Shown here piece by piece: positions 44,930-55,518 of a stretch of 64,000 nucleotides of DNA. The notes under the pieces are model-generated. The model ran no database searches and was not told where the DNA came from. It saw only the letters and a list, made by a program, of their open reading frames with translations. The stretch is taken from assembly GCF_002575655.3 (NCBI RefSeq), contig NC_053041.3:119380318-119444317 (forward strand). Direction: 5' to 3'. Each line of letters opens with the position of its first letter. Within the stretch, counting starts at the first letter, position 1. The translations under genes and the position numbers were made by a program. The DNA is from Aegilops tauschii subsp. strangulata (taxonomy: Eukaryota > Streptophyta > Magnoliopsida > Poales > Poaceae).

Positions 44930-45245
44930 TAAACCCTAGATGATAAACCCAACATAGGTGGCAATAGAGCCAAGTGATTAGTGCCAAGTGATTAGCCCCA
45001 ACCTAGGGTGCCTCGGCATCGATAAACCCTAAATGATGAAAACTTAACTTAGCATTTAGGGTGCCTCGGCGTCGACAAACCCTGAATGATGAAACCTTGG
45101 CTTCTATAGGGTGCCTCGGTGTCGATGAGAACCTAAATGATGTACGCTTAGGCTTTTAGGGTGCCTCGGCGTCGACAAACCCTAAATGATAAAAGATTAG
45201 CTTTTAGGATGCCTCGGTGTCGACAAACCCTAAATGATGAGACCA
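44930..45245. repeat. ~50-bp minisatellite upstream of the TNPA start
   Basis: Five to six units of GTGCCTCGGCGTCGACAAAC + CCTAAATGATGA, most regular between 45005 and 45240. It lies in leader or intron sequence immediately 5' of the ATG at 45309. Confidence 0.8.
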
Positions 45246-45308
45246 TGATCTTGTTCCTTGACAATAACCAACTTTTTGACCAAACTTTTTTCCTATTTAG
45301 AGCGAAAC

Positions 45309-48300
45309 ATGGCCCACAACGATGAGGCCGGCGGTTCGGGCGGCAAGCAATTCTGGGAGCTGTCCCAGGAGATGGAGGAAGAACCTCACCGCTATCGGGA
45401 CGATGCCGCGGAAGACACCGATCCTGACTACACAACCCCTAGTGGGGTCGGGGATGACACCACTGATGGTGCCGCCGAGGATGCCACCACTGATGATGGC
45501 GGCGCACGCACAGATGGCAGCCAACCGAAGAGGCAACAGAAGGACCGGCGCCCGAACATGCTCGGCACCGTCAAGGAGGAATTTACTGAAGTGAACTCCG
45601 ACGGGCATCCAACGGCGCCCAAACATGTAGTCAAGGGGTACTCGGTTCAGCTCGGGTGCATTCTCCGGAGCACCGTCTCGATCAACACCGAGAACCTAAG
45701 GCATAAGGACCGAGGGAATTTGCGCTGCCTCCTCTTCACGAAGCTGCACGAACGATACAAGTTCCCCAATGAGTTTGCAAACACACGCCTCTCAGGGAAT
45801 AAAGTGAACAGTGCCGCCCTCACGAGGATGAGCACGGCCCTGTCTACATGGAGAAGCACGGTGAAGGCAATGATTGAAAAAGGTGATAGTTATGAGAAGA
45901 TCAAGGCGAAATATCCTTTGATGAGCGAAGATGACTACAAGGAGTTCAAGATCAAGTGCGAGAGCAGCACAACCTCCGAATCAAGTCAGTGGGGGAAAGA
46001 AATGCGGCAGTTGAACTTAGGGGTCCACCAACTCGGTCCCGGCGGTTATAGAGTGGCGGAGCCTATATGGGACATGGAGGACGCGGAGCGTGCCGAGCAA
46101 GGCCTACCGCCCCGCTTCGAGAAATTCCCTGACAAGCAGACCAGGAACTTTGTCAGGGCCCGGTACAAGGAGGACCCGGTAACAAAGGAGCTTACCACGG
46201 ATCCGAAGACCAAGGCGCTTGAGAAAGTTCTGGTAAGGAATACACCCCCACGTAATTAGCTACATATATGGTTGCATTCTAGTTAATGAAGCCAAATTTC
46301 TAAATGGTTCACATTCCTTCCGCAGGAGGCTGAAAGCAGTAGCGCGGGGTCATCTCAGAGCTCCCCTTTTGACACCCCTTTAAATAGGGCGTTGAACGTA
46401 ATGAAAAACAAGGATAAGCTCAGTAAGCCGTCGTCAGCTGGTCGTGTGGCCGGCAAAGGCTTGTCCACAAAATGGTCGTCATACTATACCGCTGGTCGGC
46501 GAAAGGAGAAAAAGACCAGCTCGGAAAGCCAGTCGTGCGAGGTTCAAGAACTCAAGGCACAAGTGGCGCGGATTCCGGAGATTGTCCAAGAGCAAGTGCA
46601 ACAACAACTAGGAACGACGCTCACCGCCATTGTGCCTACCTTGATTCAGGGGCTGACGACGTGGATTGCGAGCGGCCAACAGGGGCCTCCCCCGGTTCCC
46701 AGCTTCACGGCCAGCAACTCGCACAACGCGCAGGCGACGCCATTGGTGTCTCCGGCGGAGGCGGTATTCGTGTCTCCAGCGCCGGCACGGGCATTGGAGC
46801 TTAATGCACCTGGGTGTACGCCGGCTGGCACCTCGCCAGCAAGCGGCCCCTCCGTCAGTTGCACGCGCACGCCCGCCGTTGGCGGTGCCTCGACATTAGC
46901 CGAGCTCGACGGCATCACGGTAACTAAGCCTCTCGGCCGATGACTTCATCTCCTTGCCTTTGACTGGGCATTCCTGACGCCCTACATGTTTTCGCAGGGC
47001 GCCACCGATATTCCTTGCACTCTCCTGCACTTCGTGGGCGGCGAGTTGGTCGATGTCGCCAAGGGCAGAATCGTTCAACCGGGCAACCGCGTGTTCCACG
47101 GTAATCCGATGCCACCCACCTTCTATAGGGTTGAACTGGTTCGGGTACTGCCAGGCTGCGACGAGTTGTTACCTCCGATTCGACCCGCTGGGGCCGACGA
47201 AGATGATGTGATGACCCTCAGCGCCTGTGTAAGCTGGCCCCTGCTTTGGCCGAAGAGCCAGATTCGTTTGGGGGCGGGGGACACCACCCCACAGACAAGA
47301 CCGCCAGTCGTGCCAGCGCCAAGCCATGGCAAGAACGCCGCAACGCTACCGGACATGCCGAACATCCCTATGGCACAGGATCCGAACATGCATATGGCAC
47401 AGGATCCGGACGACGACGACAACGACGACGGTACATTTACCAACGTCGATAAGTACTTTGCCGAGCATGGGTACGGTGACGAGTTCTGCGGGCCTCCTTC
47501 TCAAGAACCCAACCCTCAAAAAGACGACCGCGATCTAGCTGGTACGGCGGAGAAACCCAATTGCAACAGGCGTCGTCTGGCGTTCAGTTCTCAGGAGACG
47601 CCTCCAGCTGCCGCCTTCACCGAGCCTCAGATAGCTGAGGTGCCAAATATTATCAGCCCCAACACGCTCAAGAAGGCGGTCTGTGAGCAGAACTCGATCC
47701 CATTACAGCAGATCAAGAAGAAGGGACGGAAACGAAAGACTAACAAGGGCGCCAGTGCGAGCCAACCGGCACTGAGTACGATCCGTGCTCAGGACGGACC
47801 ACCTTCACCTAAGGATATCTCGAGGAGGGTGCATGTGGCGGGTAGGCCGATGCTACCGACAAATATGCTCAATGCTGCAACCGGTGCTATGCGGAGTCTG
47901 CATGACAGTGTTCTTTCTTTGGAGAAGCGGCGTCTCAGAGAGAATGATGTGGCATACCCGGTTTTCGTGGCCAAGGTGCCAGAGGGCAAGGGCTTTGTGG
48001 ATAGCGCCGTCGGGGGTACGATCGTCTTGTGATTTGATGACATCTTTGCTATGCTTAACCTTCATCCGCTGCACTACACCTTCGTTCGGCTGTTTTCGCT
48101 GAGTATGGAGATGCGGATCATTAGAGACAAGACCCCGGACATTGTGATAGTCGACCCCTTCTACATGCGTGCCAAGATCTTGGGCAGCGCTGGGGACCGG
48201 CAAGTCGCGAGTTCACACCTCGAAGGCGTCATTCTGGCAAACCCAGATAAGGATAACTTCCTCGTGCCTTACTTTCCCGAGTAAGTCATCTCCTAACCGC

Positions 48301-48925
48301 CCCGTAACATATGATTTCTTAGATTTCGATCGTTCTTTTTTTTCTAACATTCCGTGTTCTGTGCAGTGACACACATTGCACACTCATCCTCTTAAGCCCG
48401 AAATATTCCATGGCCACGTATCTCAACCCGAACCGTGACTCCAAGATAGACTACACAAATATCAAGAAAGTTCTTGATGATGCTCTCCCCGGCTACGCCG
48501 CATCTGGAGGCACCTTTAAGAGGCCAGTTCGTAGGTACGGCAGGCACGTGTTCACCCACAATACGACGTTCCCCTGCGTCAAGCAGCCGCCTGGCGGTCA
48601 GAAGGATGCCTACTACGCCCTCCATCACATGCGGGCGATCATGCGGGACCATAATCACCTTCTGCTACCAAATAATCTCAAAGATTGGGCCGCAAGCTTG
48701 GCGGCAATCCAGGACGTGGACATCCAACAAGAATTCTTTCGCATCCAGTCGGAGTTTGCAGAAATCATCCATCAAGATGACCTTCGTACCTCGGGGCAGT
48801 TCTACCTCAAATTTCAACCGTCCAACAGCGAGATAGACACAACGCTACAAATGCAGGCTGACAACGCCCGCGACTTCATGACCATCACGACAGACGGCGG
48901 CTTCATCCACGCTCCGGTCCCATGA
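45309..48925 (+). CDS. TNPA/Transposase_24 protein joined to a degenerate Ulp1-like domain (one in-frame stop)
   Basis: Exons 45309-46232, 46326-46919, 46998-48280 and 48367-48925, all GT-AG and phase-consistent. Exon 1: acidic N-terminus, then the Ptta/En/Spm (Transposase_24) region about residues 120-300 (RGNLRCLLFTKLHERYKFPN, ALTRMSTALSTWRSTVKAM, GPGGYRVAEPIWDMEDAER). Exon 2: basic and coiled-coil part (VQEQVQQQLG) and a Ser/Pro/Ala-rich linker. Exon 3: more linker and KKKGRKRKTNK as a likely nuclear signal. Exons 3-4: Peptidase_C48-like block (DIVIVDPFYM, LVPYFP, HCTLILLSPKYSMATYLN, CVKQPPGG). The usual catalytic Cys-Gly is KDAYYAL here, so protease activity is doubtful. TGA at 48030-48032 stands between linker and Ulp1 part. 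This class of protein binds CACTA subterminal repeats. Confidence 0.85.
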
Positions 48926-49170
48926 GTCGAGTCGAAAGTTGTGATGCTATGTGTAGTTCTGAAACATTCATTAGCTCATGTTGTAATTAAACTATAGTGA
49001 ACTTGTATGTCTCTTTGGTTTGGACAGTCGTTCAACTTAGATGTAATCGATGCTATTTGTTAGTAGGACCATGAATCGTGCTATGGATGTCTTGCTTTTC
49101 TCTTCCGATCCTTTTGTTGCATACTTATATATTGCTTATGTATTGTCTGTTGTTTGGCTTGTGCATAGAG

Positions 49171-49425
49171 ATGCCGTCGTATGTCGTGTACAAGGGTAAG
49201 GTTCCCGGAGTCTACGACGACTGGGAGGAGTGTCGGAGACAGGTTCACCGTTTCAGCGGTAACAGTTACAAAGGGTACACCACTAGGGCGGAGGCGGAAT
49301 CTAGATACGCGCGCTATCTAGCGGGAGAGAGGAGGGAGCGTTGGAGGAACCGGATGAAGACCAGTTTCATCGCGATGATGCTCATCGTGATGACCGCATC
49401 TCTCTTCTATGTGATGGTAGTTTAG
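49171..49425 (+). CDS. Small protein: RNase H1-type hybrid-binding domain plus C-terminal membrane helix
   Basis: 84 codons, intact, from ATG 49171 (preceded by an acceptor-like TGCATAG) to TAG 49425. Residues 4-50 fit the Cauli_VI/RNase H1 N-terminal fold: YVVYKGKVPGVYDDWEEC, then GNSYKGYTTRAEAESRYARY. This fold binds RNA/DNA hybrids or dsRNA. A basic stretch (ERRERWRNRMK) precedes a hydrophobic segment (about residues 65-84) that would anchor it in a membrane. No RNase H catalytic domain follows. It is the third gene of element B2 and keeps its frame, although the two larger genes have stops. Localisation and role are unknown. Confidence 0.65.
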   Translation: MPSYVVYKGKVPGVYDDWEECRRQVHRFSGNSYKGYTTRAEAESRYARYLAGERRERWRNRMKTSFIAMMLIVMTASLFYVMVV

Positions 49426-49624
49426 ATGATCGATATCGACTTGTAATGTTCTATCTTCGTTCGGTCTTTTGAATTCGGAGACTAATATGATGAATTGTAT
49501 TCGGAGACTAATCTTCTATTGTATTCGATGAATCTGCTGTTGCTGTGTCCTGCTGCTTATTTTCTGTCCAATAATATATTTTGTAATCTGTGCAAAAATC
49601 AGAAAAGAAAAAAAAAATAATCCC
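49426..49624. other. 3' flank of the small hybrid-binding gene
   Basis: AT-rich, with GGAGACTAATATGATG-type short repeats. No coding signal. Confidence 0.3.
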
Positions 49625-50044
49625 TAATATACATACTAATGGCGCATCACGCCAACGTGCGCCATTAGTATGCCAAAGGATACTAATGGCGCATCCCAGA
49701 GCAGTGCGCCATTAGTATGCCAGAGGGTACTAATGGGGCATCACCCAGCAGTGCGCCATTAGTATGCCGAAGGATACTAATGGTGCATCACACTGCAGTG
49801 CGCCATTAGTATGGCAAAGCACATGGGTATATATGGCCCCCTGGGAGGCATACTAATGGCGCACCGTAGCCTATACTAATGGCGCACTGCTCGGTGCGCC
49901 ATTAGAGTACCAGATACTAATGGCGCACCAGCGGTGCGCCATTAGTAAAAATTACTAGTGGCGTGATGCTAGTGGCGCACCAGTAGTGCGCCATTAGTAG
50001 GCAAAACTGGTGCGCCACTAGTAAGCCTTTTTCTAGTAGTGACG

Positions 50045-51095
50045 GGATTGATTGAATCCCCGACATCGTGGTTCATCCGATGAGATCATTGTGGAACATG
50101 TGGGAGCCAATATGGGTATCCAGATCCCGCTATTGGTTATTGGCCGGAGAGGTGTCTCGGTCATGTCTGCATGGTTCCCGAACCCGTAGGGTCTACACAC
50201 TTAAGGTTCGGTGACGCTAGAGTTGTTATGGGAAATAGTATGTGGTTACCGAAGGTTGTTCGGAGTCCCGGATGAGATCCGGACGTGACGAGGAACTCCA
50301 GAGTGGTCCGTAGGTGAAGATCGATATATTGGACGAAGGGTATTGGAGTCCGGAATTGTTCTGGGAGTACCGGGTGACGACCAGCGTGACCGAAAGGTGT
50401 TTCGGAGGCCCCGGCAAGCGTTGGGGGGCCCTATGGGCCAAGGGGAGGGGGCACACCAGCCCACTAAGGGGCTGTGCGCCCCTCCCAACCCCTCTCACGT
50501 AACGTGGAGAGGTGGGGGCGCCTCCCCTAGGGCAGCCACCCCTCCCGGCTTGGGGGGCAAGTTTCCCAGGGGTGGGGGCGCCCAAACCCATCTAGGGTTT
50601 CCCCTGTGGCCGCCGCCCCTCCCCTAGGGAACCCTAGGGCGCCTCCTCCACCCCCTTCCCCCTATATATAGTGAGGGAGAGAGAGGGCAGCCACACCCCT
50701 TGCCTGGCACAGCCCTCTCCTGCTCCAACTCCTCCTCCTCCGTAGTGCTTAGTGAAGCTCTGCCGGAGAACCACGAGCTCCATCGCCACCACGCCGTCGT
50801 GCTGCTGGAGTTCTCCCTCAACTTCTCCTCTCCCCTTGCTGGATCAAGAAGGAGGAGACGTCCCCGGTCTGTACGTGTGTTGAATGCGGAGGCGCCGTCC
50901 GTTCGGCGCTAGATCGGATCTTCCACGATTTGAATCGCCGCGAGTACGACTCCATCAACCGCGTTCTTGTAACGCTTCCGCTTAGCGATCTTCAAGGGTA
51001 TGAACATGCACTCCCTCTCTCTCGTTGGTAGCATCTCCTAGATTTATCTTGGTGACACGTAGGAAAATTTTGAATTATTGCTACGTTCTCCAACA
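50045..51095 (+). repeat. 3' LTR, second part
   Basis: Collinear with 31139-32193 of the 5' LTR and ends CTACGTTCTCCAACA before the GATTT duplication. Confidence 0.95.
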
Positions 51096-51100
51096 GATTT

Positions 51101-51599
51101 TGGGAAGTGGCAGGAAGAGGAGAGCAGAGGAGGCCGAGGCCGGCGGCGTGTGGAGCAGGGCGGAGGTCGGAGATGCATTGAGCCACGCGAAGGCGGGCGG
51201 GGGCTGGCGGCAGGCGGTGGCCGGCGCCGGCCGGATCCGGTGAGGTAGCAGGAGGCTTGCGGAGGCACGCGGAGGGGGGCGGAGGCCGCCGGCGGGCGGC
51301 GGCGGGGGGATCTGGCGAGGCAGCAGGAGGCTCGTGGACCCACGCGGAGGGGGGCGGAGGCCGCCGGTGGGCGGCGGGGGGTATCTGGCGAGGCAGCAGG
51401 TAGGTGGTGGTGCGGTGGCTGGAGGATCAAGATAAGGGAGGCAGGTGGGCGGTGGGTGGTTATGCGGGCTGGTGGGGAGTGCGTGGTGGGCAGGTGTGGG
51501 GTGGTGGGTGGTGTGGATCGTGCACAAGAGCATCGGGCGGTCGTGGATCGCTGCCATGTCATCAATCCGCGAGGTTGATTCGTGTGGTGTGCTTTCTCA
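51101..51599. other. GC-rich captured DNA of CACTA element A
   Basis: Continuation of the host-gene-like DNA interrupted at 30445. A ~120-bp GC-rich unit (GGAGGGGGGCGGAGGCCGCC, then GGCGAGGCAGCAGG) is repeated two to three times. No reliable frame. Confidence 0.4.
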
Positions 51600-51925
51600 T
51601 TTTGCCGTCTATAGGAGAAAAACCAAGACGGCATAGTATTTTGCCGTCTGTATTTTTTGTAGCATACGACAAAGAGCTTATTTTGCCGTTTGTAGAGAAA
51701 AAAGAAGACGGCAAAGAATTTTTACGTCTGTGTTTCTGCTTGCAGACGGCAAAGTGGGCTCTTTGCTGTTCTGTGTTTTTTTCACAGACGGCAAAGTCTA
51801 TTTTTTCGTCTGGGTTTCCTTGCCGTCTGCTGATGATGGCAAACCCTTTCTTTGTCGTCTGCCCGATGAAAAGCTGACGGCAAAGACGTCCCCTGACGGC
51901 AAATTATCTGTTTCCCGTAGTGAGA

Positions 51926-52100
51926 GGTGCTAATTGGAGCTAGTTCTCCTAGTGCATTTATTGTCAATCTAACCCTGCCATCCAAACAACTCTTTCGATG
52001 GAGTTAGTTCAGGGTTAGTAATGAGCCAGAAACTAACTCTAACCTCTAGCTACGTTGAGTATCCAAACAGGGTTGTGTTGTTGCTATTGCTGCTGCTGCT
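51926..52100. mobile_element. Right part of the small DNA transposon split by element A
   Basis: Continues the sequence left at 28152. Contains TGGAGTTAGTTCAGGG and TAACTCTAACC and ends near ATCCAAACAGGG. Confidence 0.4.
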
Positions 52101-53095
52101 CTTCTACGTATATCTAGACATCATTAGAACATTAACGTAACACTCTTCCTTGTTGCTATGTAGCCTAGGATTGCGTATTTAGACATTAAGTACAGTGCAT
52201 GTTGCTATGTAGCCTCAGATATATTACATATGGCCCTAGTTAACCTAACGCTTCAGTTAAAAGAATGATTCACCGATTAGTCCCTTATCAGCTGCCGGCC
52301 TATATGGTACCAGCTACCGATATCCTGAACAGTGAGCAGATATAAGCCATGGGATGAAACTAACCTCGATGGAAAACACCAATCGTTCGCAAAAGTGTCC
52401 TGTGTAGGTACATTGAGAAGCATGTTAAGCACAACAGGCTAAACATCAACCAAAATTATACATGGCTGACAAAATAATCTCCAAAATATAGCTTCAGTGT
52501 GCAGGTTTAAGCACGCTAGTAAAGCAAAACAAGTGGAAAGGTGTGCTAACTGCAACAGGCCTAACATTTAACAACAAGCAAACATAGTCATTCAAACTGG
52601 TATTGTGCCAGTCTAAGTACACTCGTTATGGTTAAATAAAAATGGAAAGGCGTGTGAACTACAAGATGCAACAACCAAATGTAGTCATTCATAGTGGTAT
52701 TGTTGAAACTGGTACTGATGAAATTGAACTGCACGGTTCATACTTGCACATATAGAACATCATGTTGTGAATAACTGGAATAAACAAGGCATACTACGAT
52801 CAACAAAAGATAGCATTTGAAACTGAACATATGCTAACTACAAATAACCAAGCAATCAAAAAATTTAAAAGAGGCATATGCTAGCTATAATAGGCTTAAC
52901 ATCAAGCAAATATATGCATTCCTATCGGTATGTTTAAAACTGGATTGATGAAATGTACTGCACAGTAAATAATTGCACATAGAGAGCATCACGTTGTGAA
53001 CAACTGAAATAAACAAGGCATACTGCAAACAACCAGATATAGCAATTAAAGCTGGGCATATTCTCACTACAGTACAAAAGGGACTTGACAAAACA
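52101..53095. other. Non-coding region with imperfect repeats, probably 3' flank of the minus-strand pseudogene
   Basis: Three loose copies of AACTGAAATAAACAAGGCATACTGC-type and AACATCAAGCAAA-type blocks near 52540-52700, 52730-52870 and 52890-53050. No gene. Confidence 0.45.
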
Positions 53096-53144
53096 AATCA
53101 TGGGTTTACCCTGTGAAGAGGCACGGCAAAAAAATCATGGGTTT

Positions 53145-53830
53145 CCTCACTTGTCACAGATGGGCTCGTTCCCGTGGGAAGAGCACGGACCCTGGATGCG
53201 CTCCATGTTGTCGCAGATGGGCTCCTTCCCCTTGGAAGAGCACAGCTATAGGGTGCCCTCCCTAATGTCGCAGACGGGCGCTTTCCCCTTGGAAGAGCAG
53301 ATGGGCTCTTTCCCCTTGGGAAAGCCGGAGAGGGTGCCCTCCTCGTGGTCGCCGTCGATGTGGTCTGACTTGGAAGCTGTGGATCCCAAGCCAGCGTCGC
53401 AAAACATGTCCTTCAGAACTGACCGAAGGGGCTCGATGGTGATGAAGAATGGCAAATTGTTGACAGCGACCCAGAGGAGATCAGCGGCGGGGCCATGGAT
53501 GAGATCGACGGCGGTTGAACCCGAGGGGTTGGGGGTGGGCCACTTAACCTGTAACACAGCCCGCCTCAGGCCGTCGCTGCCGATGACCTCGATGTCGTAG
53601 CCGGCGGCCGAGACATGCCCGCATACTCTAGCCCGCTACTTGAGTGCCTGCCGCCAGTAATGGTCGTCAGCTTCCTCGGCGATGTTGGGCGAAGAGACCG
53701 CTATACACCTCTCTTGGGTCAGTCGCTCCTCGAGCTCCATGGGAAGCGTAGCCGGGCTTAGGCTGCGACACTCTGGAGTGGGGGATGGGGATGGGGATCT
53801 GTGGGAAAGGGGTCGTTCGGCAGGCGTCAT
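53145..53830 (-). pseudogene. Captured gene of unknown function with Cys-rich C-terminal repeats
   Basis: Minus-strand frame from ATG 53830. The Ser/Pro-rich N-terminus leads to RCIAVSSPNIAEEADDHYWR. A TAG near 53639 follows QALK. The same frame then stays open through VCGHVSAAGYDIEVIGSDGL and LLWVAVNNLPFFITIEPL to a C-terminal region of repeats of the type CSSKGKEPICD, four copies, with a second in-frame TAG near 53243 and a final TGA near 53147. I do not recognise the family. The frame conservation around two stops says it was a real gene recently. Upstream on this strand are GGC and GT microsatellites. Confidence 0.5.
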
Positions 53831-53917
53831 CTAAGAAACTCAGGGCGGCCTGGGTATGGAGATCAGTGGGTAAGCTACACGGGCAAACCGGCAGATGTTG
53901 ACAATGGAGGCCTTGCA

Positions 53918-53982
53918 GCGGTGGCGGCGGCGGCAGCGGTGGCGGCGGCGGCGGCGGTGGCGGCGGCGGCAGCGGCGGCGGG
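53918..53982. repeat. GGC/GGT trinucleotide microsatellite
   Basis: About 21 units of GCGGCGGTGGCG-type repeats. It lies in the 5' flank of the minus-strand pseudogene. Confidence 0.9.
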
Positions 53983-54008
53983 GACCTTGCTAGGGTTTCG
54001 AGCGAGGA

Positions 54009-54071
54009 AGTGTGTGTGTGTGTCTGTGTGCGCACGCCCGAGGAGGTTTTGGTGTGTGTGTGTGTGTGTCT
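54009..54071. repeat. GT/TG dinucleotide microsatellites (two runs)
   Basis: Runs at 54009-54030 and 54050-54071. Confidence 0.9.
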
Positions 54072-54180
54072 GTGGAGGGGGCGCGGGGTGTTTGAGGAAA
54101 TGACGTGGGTACTGACAATTTTACTACGCGGGAGTGAAATGCTGGGCTATTGAAAATTTTGATGATAATGCATCTCACAT

Positions 54181-54450
54181 AGTCCGGAGATAACAACCGT
54201 GTGTTATGAAACAGAAAAACCCTCGAGGCGGGCAGATATTTTCTAGGGATACAAGCGGGATTGGGAACAAGAAACATCGCACACGGCCCGGAGATAACAA
54301 CCGTGTGTTATGAAACAGAAAAACCCTCGAGGCGGGTAGATATTTTATAGGGATGCAGGCGAGATTGGGAACAAGAAACATCGCACACGGTCTGGAGAGA
54401 ACAACCGTGTGTTATGAAATAGAAAAACCCTCGAGGCGGGCAGATATTTT
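54181..54450. repeat. Three-copy ~105-bp repeat of the CACACGG class
   Basis: Units begin near 54181, 54287 and 54391, each with GGAGATAACAACCGTGTGTT, AAAACCCTCGAGGCGGG and, at the end, ATCGCACACGG. The last motif is the same class as the CACTA subterminal repeats at 26.6-27 kb and 61.6 kb. Confidence 0.8.
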
Positions 54451-54719
54451 TGAGAGGGGGAGCCTCGTGCAGCCCAATGTACTGTGTGGATGTGTGTGTG
54501 ACAGGTGCACCAGCGTGGCACACAGTTAGTTTGAGTGAACCATGTCTGTTATGTCATCCGACTTGTCTAATGTTGATAAATTTGGCGAAAAATGGCGCGG
54601 GAGAGGGTCAGAACACGAACACACTTGCATGTGGACCAAATTTATGTATCAAAAGGGTGGTTTGATTTTCAAATACCAAATGCAACTTCGATGTGGCACC
54701 TCTCTCGCAAAGCGCACGG

Positions 54720-55515
54720 TATTGCTTTCCCCCACCCCCTCATGTCGGCACGAAGGGAATCCTAAGGTATGAATGCATGCCCCCTCCCCCCAATCGAGGT
54801 TCACCTAGCAAAGTGCGAAGTTGCTAGCAGCCCCCCTCCTCCCTCGTGTCGGCACGAAGGGAATCCTAAGCTATGAATGCATGCCCCCACCCAACCGAGG
54901 TTCATTCACCTAGCAAAGTGCGAAGTAGCTAGCAGCCCCCCTCCCTCGTGTCGGCAAGAAAGGAATCCTAAGCTATGAATTCATGCCCCCCAACCGAGGT
55001 TCACCCTAGCAAAGTGCGAAGTAGCTAGCAGCCCCCTCCCTCGTGTCGGCATGAAGAGAATCCTAAGCTATGAATGCATGTCCTCCCAACCGAGGTTCAC
55101 CCTAGCAAAGTGCGAAGTAGCTAGCAGCCCCCCTCCCTCGTGTCGGCACGAAGGGAATCCTAAGCTATGAAGGCATGCCCCCCAACCGAGGTTCACCTAG
55201 CAAAGTGCAAAGTAGCTAGCAGCCCCCCTCCCTCGCGTCGGCACGAAGGGATTCCTAAGCTATGAATGCATGCCCCCCAACCGAGGTTCACCTAGCAAAG
55301 TGTGAAGTAGCTAGCAGCCCCCCTCCCTCGTGTCGGCACGAAGGGAATCCTAAGCTATGAATGCACGCCCTCCCCCCAACCGAGGTTCACCCTAGCGAAG
55401 TGTGAAGTAGCTAGCAGCCACCCCTCCCTCGTGTCGCCACGAAGGGAATCCTAAGCTATGAATGCATGCCTCCCCAACCGAGAGGTTCACCTAGAAAAGT
55501 GCAAAGTAGCAACCC
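54720..55515. repeat. ~98-bp minisatellite, eight units
   Basis: TCCTAAGCTATGAATGCATG recurs near 54761, 54865, 54968, 55062, 55159, 55254, 55349 and 55450 (intervals 94-104 bp). Each is followed by AACCGAGGTTCACCTAGC and CCTCCCTCGTGTCGGCACG. Confidence 0.92.
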
Positions 55516-55518
55516 CCC

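Larger units (their letters stand above)
37993..50041. mobile_element. CACTA element B2 (12,049 bp), potentially autonomous family member
   Basis: TIRs CACTACTAGGAAAAGGG (left) and CACTACTAGAAAAAGG (right, reverse complement). Target duplication is ACG at 37990-37992 and 50042-50044; the intact 5' LTR reads TATACGGGATTG once. Subterminal palindromes of TACTAATGGCGCACC occupy 38020-38460 and 49625-50020. It encodes TNP2, TNPA plus Ulp1-like, and a small hybrid-binding protein, all on the plus strand. Three in-frame stop codons prevent this exact copy from making full TNP2 and TNPA without suppression. Confidence 0.95.
30446..51095 (+). mobile_element. Angela-like Copia LTR retrotransposon with nested CACTA
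   Basis: Complete element with 5-bp target duplication GATTT (30441-30445 and 51096-51100). 5' LTR 30446-32193, internal 32194-37300, 3' LTR 37301-37992 plus 50045-51095. Without the nested 12-kb CACTA it is about 8.6 kb, normal for Angela/BARE. LTRs are about 97% alike by eye over the sampled 480 bp. Confidence 0.95.
28153..51922. mobile_element. CACTA element A, 23.8 kb including nested insertions
   Basis: TIRs CACTACAGGAATCAGC (left) and CACTACGGGAAACAG (right, reverse complement). Subterminal GACGGCAAA motifs lie in both orientations at 28170-28465 and 51600-51915. Target duplication is AGA. After subtracting the non-autonomous CACTA and the Angela-like element only about 1.7 kb remains, with no transposase, so it is non-autonomous. 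Its own DNA is 28153-28823, 30224-30445 and 51096-51922. Confidence 0.9.

Noticed and set aside
28153..51922. Interpreting element A as autonomous because it contains a transposase
   Set aside because: The transposase belongs to the nested 12-kb element with its own TIRs and ACG duplication.
53801..54103. Poly-Ala/Gly and poly-Pro frames
   Set aside because: Products of the GGC and GT microsatellites.
53990..54523. Minus-strand frames with a repeated LVPN..CIP motif
   Set aside because: They are the three-copy 105-bp repeat read as protein; no start context and not separate genes.
54720..55515. Regularly spaced repeats resembling a CRISPR array
   Set aside because: Units are continuous ~98-bp tandem copies without unique spacers, in a plant genome with no cas genes.
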